Made by a program: the position numbers and the translations under genes. DNA of 13,015 nt from Chrysochromulina tobinii (taxonomy: Eukaryota > Haptophyta > Prymnesiales > Chrysochromulinaceae), in contig JWZX01002064.1 in the NCBI GenBank assembly GCA_001275005.1, positions 1-13,015 of the forward strand. The letters run 5' to 3'. Under the pieces are notes generated by a model. The model was given only the letters and a program-made list of their open reading frames with translations. It was not told the origin of the DNA and did not search any database. Below, piece after piece: positions 6,850-13,015 of the stretch (position 1 is its first letter; every line of letters begins with the position of its first letter).

Positions 6850-8943
6850 CCTCGCTGTGAGGGAAACGGTGGTCGAGAGCTTCGGGAGTGGACGGAGCAA
6901 TGTCGGAAGCCCATCAAGGAGGTTGGGGCACGTTTTCTGTTTCGGCTTCGAATCGGAGATCAGTCGGCTGCAGGAGAGGATGGCGGCGAGCAGGGCAACC
7001 GCGGCGATGATGGCGATGCTGTAGCCCGAGAGGCGATACTTGAGGTCGCCGCCGAGCAGGGTCGTGGCGGCCGCGGCGGAGGTGAGGACCGCAGCGACCG
7101 ACGACTCAACGGCCGTAGCCACGGCGGCGAAATCCACCGCGATGGAGATGGTGATATCGATGCAGTACCACGTCTGCGGAGTGTGGGCAAGGGTCAGGTC
7201 AACCACCAGGAAGGTCACGTTGGAGACGGCCATGTTGAGGTGGAGGCGAGAGAGGTCGCCGCGGTCAGAGGTGAGAGAGACGGGCCGTTGCGCAGCGGAG
7301 AGAGCACGCCGCGGCCGCCATTCGGTACTGCTGTCGATCACCTGCTCGGAAGAAGCGGTCGACGCGTCGCCATCGTTGCGCTGGTAGAGCGACCCAGGAT
7401 TGCCATTGATCGTGGCGAGCTCGCACGAGTAAGTCTCGTCAGATTGGGTGGCCGTCGAGGTGAGCCCCGTGGCGGTCGTCTTGCCCGAATGCGCCTGTGG
7501 GCGACAGATTGCAGCGTACCATCGCTTGGTCGTGAGCTCAACGGAGAGCACGGCTGCGTGACGTAGACATGCTATGCATAGGGTGGAGGCAGGGGCGATC
7601 ATCGCGCGGTGGCCACACGCGTCCCCTTGGCAAGGAGGACCTGCATGGCGGCCTTTCGCCCGTAATCGTGTAGTGATTGCGCGCACCGCAAGCGGCTCAT
7701 CGCGCGTAGCGCCTTGGCCGGCGGGGACCGAGGTGTTGTTGTCCTCATGAAGCTGGTAGGACGAACCAGGGGTCTCGCCGACCGCGGTGGGCGACGAGAA
7801 GGTCTTGTCTTGCGAGGGCTGCGCGCAGGCACGAGAAGCGTGTCAGCTGGGGCACGGGCGGCGGAGTGGAAGCGGGCTGGGAGTGTGGCAGGCGGTGACG
7901 TGAGTGTGAGTTGTGTGCGGTGTAGATGAATGTGAGTGCTGCTACGCGGGTGAGTGTGGGCTGGCGTCGTGCGAGAGGCGGTGATGTGGTGGACCCGTGG
8001 CGAGAGGCTAGCGAGAGCGGCGCCGGCGTGGAGGCCGCGGTGGTGCTTGCTGCGGAGGTCATGGCGCCGATGACCAGGACGGAGTCGACGGGGCCGTACT
8101 CGATGGTGAGTGGGTCGAGCAGTGCGCCGACGGGGCCGCAGCCTCGAGGAAGACCGTGCCCGGCTCACAGGAACAGCTTTCACAGGCACATGCTCCTCGC
8201 CGCCTGGGCCAAGCGGCAGAGCCCGCGGGCGTGACGACGGCCAGGATCCTCGTGACCGTGGTGTCGACGTCGCGCCTGCCGGTCGTGGCGGAGATGTCGA
8301 GGGCGTGGTGGCCGTCGAGCCCGACCTCTCGCATCTGCGGCTGCCTGCACCGGGGGAGCAACGCGCAAGCCGTCAGCAAAACAGGCGAGGCGGCGCGCTC
8401 GCACATGACGGGCCAGCACAAGTGGCGTCGCGCCTCGCGGCGGGCGCGGAGTCTACGGAGTCGGGCAGGCGCGGGAGCGGACATCGCGCGCCCGCGCAGC
8501 CTCGTGCGCGTGCGCCTGCAGCATGCGCAGCGGCCTTGCGCGCGCAGCGGCAGGGCCGACCGAAGCTGCGCCGCATGCGTGGCGGCCGGCCGGTCTGGGG
8601 GGCACACCTGTGGTGGGTTGGTATCCTTGGGCTGTAAAGAGGTTGGTGACGAAGTAGATCGTGGGGTGGATCGTCTTGCCCTCGTTCTAGTGCCGCGGCG
8701 CGTCCATTGTGATGTGTGCGCTAGGTGGGTGGTGTGCGTGCGGAGTGGAGTGTGCTGTGGTTGGGCTATCGTGTTGATCTCGCGTGCCGGCTGGGGGCGA
8801 AGAGGGCGGGACTTGGGCGGAGATCGCACCTGGAACTGAAGCGGGGACCGCACCACGAGCTGAAGGGCGTCGACCTCGTGTTCGTCGAATGCCGCCAGCA
8901 AGGCGACGACGAGTGGTAATGCGACGAGCAGAAGGCGCAGCAT
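6850..8943 (-). CDS. Probable spliced gene for a secreted or membrane protein of unknown function (exon map incomplete)
   Basis: I do not recognise this gene. Exon 1 (8943-8830, 38 codons) begins MLRLLLVALPLVVALLAAFD, a clear signal peptide, and ends CAG before a GTGCGA donor. Exon 2 fits from 8334 in phase (MREVGLDGHHALDISATTG). Coding-like stretches with G/C-ending codons follow: the same frame to about 8160, a shifted frame at 8150-8000 (IEYGPVDSVLVIGAM), and the first frame again at 7818-7690 (after a good acceptor, TGCGCGCAG) and from about 7550 down. The last part carries LSVELTTKRWYAAICR and a membrane helix at 7026-6967 (YSIAIIAAVALLAAILS). The 7690-7560 stretch looks non-coding (mixed third bases) and may be an intron. 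No stop separates this frame from the giant gene, so its 3' end is unknown and it may be the 5' part of that gene. Confidence 0.45.
8335..8829 (-). other. Predicted intron 1 of the unknown gene
   Basis: A CAG/GTGCGA donor at 8830/8829 and a GCAGCCGCAG/ATG acceptor at 8335/8334 give a 495-base intron that joins two stretches in phase 0. Inside it the third-base G/C pattern of coding is lost, and a CAC-rich stretch is present near 8740-8700. This is predicted from the sequence only. Confidence 0.5.
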
Positions 8944-9819
8944 TGATCTCGAGGCTCCCGGGTTCTCGATGTCTTGAAGTCTCAGGATGTAGTCTGCGTA
9001 GGAAAGCAGGCGGGCGGGTAGCATACGATGAGAGACGCGCGATATCGATCGCCGGCGTGCGTCCACTAGGGTAGGCTCGCGCGCGTCCGCGCCCAGCGGA
9101 GTTGCTTGGCACGGCCCAGAGCAACCGCGTGACGCGGGCGCTGCGGGGCTGGCGCCACGCGCGCGCGCGCGGCACGGCGCTGGGCATGGGAGCGCGCGAT
9201 GATCATGCGCGTCAGCGCTCAGGGTCAGGCATACGGATACCTTGACGCACGCGAAGCTGGGCAGAGGGGCACGAATGCTGCACAGGCCCAAAGCGCGAGT
9301 GGGAGATGGTAACAAGAGTTACATGTATACGCCGGATCTCCGAAATCATTTTTGGCAGCAAGTGTTCCAATTCACACCGTGTTCCATTTTAAGAAAAAAA
9401 CATACCCTAAATCCAACCTGAGGACGCAAGTACCCCTCCTCTGTGAAGGCCGACCTAGGCCCGATCCCGAGCGTGCCCGCGACGAACGCGCGCGCAAGCG
9501 GATGCCCGAGCCCACACACAACGAGCACGCCACGCACACCACTGATCTGGACTGGACCGTCTGGGGCCGACATGGTTTACTGCACAGTTCAGAATATTCT
9601 GTGAAGACCGAATGAGCCAACTGCTGCCGGCTCTGGCTTTTCCTGAATGGCAGACCGTCACGAGCAATCCGCCGATCGTCAGGGTTCGTCGGCTTCTGGC
9701 CAATCCTCGCGGACGAGAAGGGTAGGTGCAAAGTGTCCGCATTGATCTTCGTCCTGGGATGCTTCCAGGGCGCAAGGTACGCCGCGTGAACGGGGGGGCC
9801 TTCTTGATTGTGCAACAAC
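8944..9819. other. Intergenic region between kinase and unknown gene
   Basis: No convincing coding sequence was found in 876 bases. From the kinase stop down to about 9345 it probably holds the kinase 3' UTR. A patch at 9345-9420 is far richer in A/T than the rest of the window and has a 7-A run. A CG-alternating run lies near 9158-9172. The part from about 9300 down to 8944 should hold the promoter and 5' UTR of the unknown gene. No TATA box could be assigned. Confidence 0.6.
9590..9601. repeat. 12-bp perfect palindrome CAGAATATTCTG
   Basis: A perfect inverted repeat in the intergenic region. It contains GAAnnTTC, the core of a heat-shock-factor site, but it lies about 650 bases from the nearest downstream start and probably within the kinase 3' UTR. 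Function is not supported beyond the pattern. Confidence 0.3.
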
Positions 9820-12800
9820 TTACAGGTGCTGCGCCGAAGCGTCGAAGTTGCCGGAGGAGTCATCATCCTTCGAAGGCGCGCGGTTCGATCCCTGGCTGAG
9901 CTGCGACTTGGTGCCATCATCCATGGCGCGTGCGAGGCGGGCACTTTGACCGATCGACGTCTTGTCGGATCCGTGGCTGCGCTGCAACTTGGTGCCATCA
10001 TCCATGTTGGCCATCGACGCGCGTGCGAGGCGGGCACTTTGACCGATCGACGTCTTGTCGGCGGGGCCCTCCGCCTTGCCGTCAAAGGAGCGTTTGAAGC
10101 TGGTGAGCTTGGCATCCTCCTTGCCGACGAGGGTGGCGTTGGTCGCCGCCTCCGCCTCGCCATCAAAGGTGCTTTCGAAGGCCGAGCCGATTGAGGGCGA
10201 GGGCTCGCCACGCGCGGAGGAAGCGCCAGCCGGAACGTTCTTCGAGAGGTTCCGGAACTTGGACTTTGACGCGTTGTAAGCGGGGCTGGAGCGGGGCGAG
10301 GGAGCTTCATCGCCGCCACGCACCGAGGGCGTGGACACGGACGCGTCGGACGTCCCTTCGCCCTCGACAGACGCTCGAGAGCGCTGCAGACGCACGAGCG
10401 GGCGCGTCTCCTTGGCGCCCTTGAAGATGCCGGTCTGGATAGCGGGCGACGCGAGCGCACTCGCTATCGCAGGCATGTCAGGCCGCTGCGTCGGCTCACG
10501 GTGGCAGCACTGCTCAGCGAGGGCGACGATGCTGGCGGGGCAGCGGTACTCGCGACGCTCGGAGTCGTCGAGGAGCACCTGCACCGGAGAGACGTCGCCG
10601 CGTTGCACCACGCGCACGATGTCCATCGCACGCTTGCACTTGAACGCATAGTACGGCGGGCGCAGCGTCCCCATGTGCACGAGAAGGCAGCCAAACGACC
10701 ACACGTCGAGCGCGGCCGTCTGGTTGATCTCGCCACGCGCCACCTCGGGCGACATGTACGGCGGCGTGCCGTGGAGCGCCTCGTCGCCAGTGGCTGAGGT
10801 CTTGGCGTTCGCGGATGAGCCGAAGTCGGTGACCTTGGCTACCCACGAGTCCGAGAGCAGCACGTTGCCTGGCTTGAGGTCGCGGTGAAGCACGTTGTTG
10901 AAGTGCAGGTACGCGACGCCCTTGGCCACGTCGCTCGCAATCGAGAGGAGCGAGGCGCGCCACGTGCGGTACTCCTTGTACACGGCGCCGCCGTGCAGCA
11001 GCTCGAGCAGCGAGATCTCGAGCAGCTCGAGCACGATGCCTACATGCCGCACGTGGTCGGTGGAAATGCCGAGCATGAGCACCACGTTCGGGTGGCGCAG
11101 GCCCATCATCGCGTCGTGCTCGCGGAGCATGTCGGCCAGCAGCTGAACCGAAGACTCCTTGTCCTCGCGCAGCTGCTTGACCGCGCAAGGTGTCGCCTTG
11201 AACGAGCACGCGTGCACAGTGCCAAAGGTGCCCTCGCCCAGCTTCTCGATCATCTCGAGATCGTTCCAGGCGATGAGCTTGCTCGCGCTGCTCGACTGCT
11301 CGACCATTTTGTTGAGCGCCGCGATCTTGGCAGCCCCGCGCGGAGTAGCTGAGGCAATCGACGACGCGACCAGGTTGTTCTTCTTCGCCGACGCCGAGCT
11401 CTTGCCCATGTCGATGGTGCCCTCTGAGGCGATTGAGGGCTTGTCGCCCTTGCGGACGCTGAAGTCCTCCATCTCAGCGGAGGGCCCGCGCGGGGACGTG
11501 CTGCCAGTCGAGGTGCCTGTGAAGCCAATCTGCGCACGGCCGCGAGCCGAGCTCCGGGACTTGCCCTTGCCACTGTAGCGGAAGAAGCAGCAGCATCCAA
11601 TCGCAAAAATGCCAAGGCCTCCACCGACGACGACGGCTACGGTGATAATGAGGTTCTTGTTCGATCCGTCGGTCGGTGCGGACAGACCGGACGCGATTTC
11701 GGGGGCGACGAGCCGAGTGACCGTCTCCACGGCAATGGTGGGGGCGCTCGTCACCTGAAGACCGAAGAACTCGCTCGCTGCGTTCGAGTCAGCGAAGATG
11801 GAGGTGCTTAAGGATTCCTCAATGGCGGCACATGCGGACAAAGTAGAGGAGACGATGGTGATCTCCACTCGTGTGGACGCCGCATAGGCAGCCGTTGTGA
11901 CCGCGCTGGGGTCCACGCCCAACTCGGCGGCGACCGAGGTCGAGATGTCGGCCAGCCGGGCATTCGTGAAGGCCTCGATCGGCTCCGCAGCTACGAAGGC
12001 GATCACCACCTGGTACGTCGTCACCGCGATCGCTCCCGGCACCGAAGGGGGTGGCGCGAGGGGCGAGGGCGAGGGCGTGGTGGACGGCGGGCGAGGCGGG
12101 GGCGGGGGCGAGGGCGAGGGCGGGGCCAGGGGCGGGGGCGGGGGCGAGGGCGAGGGTGAGGGCGAGGGCGGCGGGGGCGAGGGCGAGGGCGGCGAGGGTG
12201 AGGGCGGCGTGTACGGAGGCGGAGGCGACGGCGACGGCGGAGGCGGCGTCGGTGGCGGCGGCGACGGCGGTGGTGATGGGGGGGAGTGACGGGGGCGGTG
12301 ACGGCGGCTGTGATGGTGGTGGTGACGGCGATGGTGGCGGTGGCGATGGCGATGGCGACAAGTGCGGTGGCGGCGATGGTGGCGGTGGTGACGGCTTTGG
12401 CGGCTGTGGCGAGGGCGAGGTCGGTGATGGCGGCGGCGGGAGAGATGGCAGTGATGGTAGCTCGGGGCACTCTGCGAGAATTGAGTTGTAGGCATCGACG
12501 TAACAGGCTCGGCAGCTGAAGTAGCCACCGGCACCGCAGCCGACGCCATTAAAAGGGTCGGCGCTCGTTGCCAGGCACTGCGCATCAAAGTAGCACGGCT
12601 GGCCGGCACACACGGCGGAGGCCAAGGTGCCGCACGGATCGGGCGGTGGCGGTGAGGGCGACGGTGGTGGCGGGGACGGAGGTGGCGGCGAGGGCCGTGG
12701 CGGCGGTGGTGAGGGCGAGGGCGGCGGCGGCGAGGGAGGCGGCGGTGACGGTGATGGCGGTGGTGGCGATGGTGGTGGCGGTGGTGGCGATAGCGGCGGC

Positions 12801-13015
12801 GTCCGCGGTGATGGCGGTGGCGGTGATGGCGGTGGAGAGGGAGGAGGAGGCGATGGCGGCGGGCTTGGCGGTGGCGGCGAGGGTGGTGGTGGAGAGGGCG
12901 GTGGTGAGAGCGGTGGCGAAGGCGAAGGCGATGGGGGTGGCAAGGGCGGCGGCGAGGGCGGTAGCGGCGAAGGCGGTGGTGACGGCGGTGGCAACGGCGG
13001 CGGCGAGGGCGGGGC
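9820..13015 (-). CDS. Receptor-like protein kinase with Ser-Pro-rich stalk (5' end beyond window, one frameshift)
   Basis: A single-pass receptor-like Ser/Thr-type kinase, probably of the TKL group. The frame is open at the right edge, so the N-terminus is missing; the stop is TAA at 9822-9820. In order: Ser-Pro stalk (13015-12641), 8-Cys module (12640-12465), Ser-Pro stalk (to about 12046), a beta-alpha ectodomain (12030-11701), a membrane helix (11655-11581, IITVAVVVGGGLGIFAIG) followed by Cys and basic residues, a Ser-rich juxtamembrane part, a kinase domain (11268-10447) and a Ser-rich tail. Kinase residues look complete: glycine loop GEGTFGTV, lysine in CAVKQL (codon 11178-11176), catalytic Asp in HRDLKPGN (10881-10879), DFG Asp (10827-10825), and SPE in place of APE. 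The gene should be active apart from a one-base frame break at 12278-12284. Ligand and target are unknown; surface signalling is inferred from the layout. Confidence 0.9.
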   Translation of the reverse strand, partial: PRPRRRRCHRRHHRLRRYRPRRRPCHPHRLRLRHRSHHRPLHHHPRRHRQARRHRLLLPLHRHHRHRHHRGRRRYRHHRHHHRHHRHHRHRRLPRRRRPRPHHRRHGPRRHLRPRHHRRPHRHRPIRAAPWPPPCVPASRATLMRSAWQRAPTLLMASAAVPVATSAAEPVTSMPTTQFSQSAPSYHHCHLSRRRHHRPRPRHSRQSRHHRHHRRHRTCRHRHRHRHHRRHHHHHSRRHRPRHSPPSPPPSPPPPTPPPPSPSPPPPYTPPSPSPPSPSPPPPSPSPSPSPPPPPLAPPSPSPPPPPRPPSTTPSPSPLAPPPSVPGAIAVTTYQVVIAFVAAEPIEAFTNARLADISTSVAAELGVDPSAVTTAAYAASTRVEITIVSSTLSACAAIEESLSTSIFADSNAASEFFGLQVTSAPTIAVETVTRLVAPEIASGLSAPTDGSNKNLIITVAVVVGGGLGIFAIGCCCFFRYSGKGKSRSSARGRAQIGFTGTSTGSTSPRGPSAEMEDFSVRKGDKPSIASEGTIDMGKSSASAKKNNLVASSIASATPRGAAKIAALNKMVEQSSSASKLIAWNDLEMIEKLGEGTFGTVHACSFKATPCAVKQLREDKESSVQLLADMLREHDAMMGLRHPNVVLMLGISTDHVRHVGIVLELLEISLLELLHGGAVYKEYRTWRASLLSIASDVAKGVAYLHFNNVLHRDLKPGNVLLSDSWVAKVTDFGSSANAKTSATGDEALHGTPPYMSPEVARGEINQTAALDVWSFGCLLVHMGTLRPPYYAFKCKRAMDIVRVVQRGDVSPVQVLLDDSERREYRCPASIVALAEQCCHREPTQRPDMPAIASALASPAIQTGIFKGAKETRPLVRLQRSRASVEGEGTSDASVSTPSVRGGDEAPSPRSSPAYNASKSKFRNLSKNVPAGASSARGEPSPSIGSAFESTFDGEAEAATNATLVGKEDAKLTSFKRSFDGKAEGPADKTSIGQSARLARASMANMDDGTKLQRSHGSDKTSIGQSARLARAMDDGTKSQLSQGSNRAPSKDDDSSGNFDASAQHL
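9886..10059 (-). repeat. Two-copy tandem repeat in the kinase C-terminal tail
   Basis: Two in-frame copies (10059-9967, 31 codons; 9966-9886, 27 codons) share DKTSIGQSARLARA and MDDGTK, and the second lacks the four residues SMAN. DNA identity is high, so the duplication is recent. Ser/Thr next to basic residues could be phosphorylation sites, which is an inference. Confidence 0.85.
12046..12464 (-). repeat. Ser-Pro-rich stalk 2 of kinase
   Basis: The run encodes PPSPTSPSPQPPKPSP-like and then SPPPP repeats up to the juxtamembrane ectodomain. It contains the frame break near 12280. Its + strand is open in several frames for this compositional reason only. Confidence 0.85.
12278..12284 (-). 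other. Frame break in a C7 run of the kinase stalk
   Basis: Upstream (13015 to about 12286) the Ser-Pro frame has codons that start one base away from those used below about 12283. Both sides read as proline-rich right up to a run of seven C on the minus strand. With one C fewer the reading would be continuous (PPSLPPSPPPS). An intron is unlikely because neither side shows a gap in the proline pattern. A homopolymer read error or a fresh mutation both fit. Confidence 0.8.
12465..12640 (-). other. 8-Cys module between the two kinase stalks
   Basis: About 58 residues with eight Cys in the pattern DPCGTL, AVCAGQPC, AQCLATSADPFNGVGCGAGG, SCRAC, ECPE. I know of no named domain that fits. The AGQPC and DPFNGVGC parts look like conserved cores, so it is probably a small disulfide-rich binding or packing module. 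Confidence 0.6.
12641..13015 (-). repeat. Ser-Pro-rich stalk 1 of kinase (runs off window)
   Basis: The run encodes about 125 residues of SPPPP/SPPP repeats with few other residues (RTPPLS, PPRPS). On the + strand it is a GGCGGTGGCGAGGGC-like low-complexity tract. It resembles the hydroxyproline-rich stalks of algal wall proteins. Confidence 0.88.

Noticed and set aside
7141-7552. DOMON-like fold in the unknown gene (LSVELTTKRWYAA)
   Set aside because: Only one strand-like segment recalls it; the heme or sugar-binding features cannot be seen.
8110-8839. + strand frames opposite the unknown gene
   Set aside because: Arg/Gly/Ala-rich with no recognisable motif; the minus strand has a signal peptide and plausible splice sites here.
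9158-9172. CG-alternating run as a possible Z-DNA or regulatory element
   Set aside because: Short and expected by chance in such GC-rich sequence.
9405-9420. Telomere-like TTTAGGG on the minus strand
   Set aside because: Only one copy, not a tandem array.
9346-9775. Small open frames after the kinase stop, on both strands
   Set aside because: No motif, no good start context and composition like non-coding GC-rich DNA.
9372-10460. Minus-strand frame of 362 codons overlapping the kinase tail
   Set aside because: It overlaps the kinase frame out of phase, is Arg/Pro/Ser-rich and starts inside the kinase domain; the kinase frame carries the conserved residues.

Overview
The window is nuclear DNA from a GC-rich unicellular eukaryote. 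The best fit is a haptophyte alga of the Emiliania/Chrysochromulina/Prymnesium kind. This is an inference from style: Ser-Pro-rich linkers in several proteins, a Notch-like Cys module ending in CTDCGPR, GCC2/GCC3 ephrin-receptor-like Cys repeats on a TRP-like membrane region, FG-GAP arrays, and a likely spliced gene. No ribosomal, tRNA, viral or transposon sequence was seen.

All convincing genes lie on the minus strand, so transcription runs from high to low coordinates. (1) 13015-9820: the 3' part of a receptor-like protein kinase. It has Ser-Pro-rich stalks around an 8-Cys module, a novel-looking juxtamembrane ectodomain, one transmembrane helix, a complete kinase domain and a repetitive tail. 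One extra base in a C7 run near 12280 breaks the frame inside the stalk. (2) 9819-8944: intergenic, with the only AT-rich patch of the window. (3) 8943 to about 6850: a probable spliced gene of unknown function, with a signal peptide in exon 1 and a membrane helix near its end; its exon map is only partly solved. (4) 6849-1 and beyond: a giant secreted or membrane protein. Its frame is open without a stop from 7842 to the left window edge, and 2283 codons lie in the window from the proposed start. Domain order is signal peptide, Cys-rich N-terminus, Ser-Pro linker, Notch-like module, CUB-like domain, Ser-Pro linker, second Notch-like module, Ser-Pro linker, ten FG-GAP/VCBS repeats, GCC2/GCC3 Cys repeats split by a beta-alpha module, an EGF-like knot, then a multi-pass TRP-like region cut by the edge.

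The genes look like a cluster of cell-surface proteins. The giant protein combines adhesion-type calcium-binding repeats with a channel-like membrane region. The kinase joins a wall-protein-like stalk to an intracellular kinase. Both carry what appears to be the same unnamed ectodomain module (12030-11701 and 2304-1897). A role in cell-surface or mechanical sensing is inference only.
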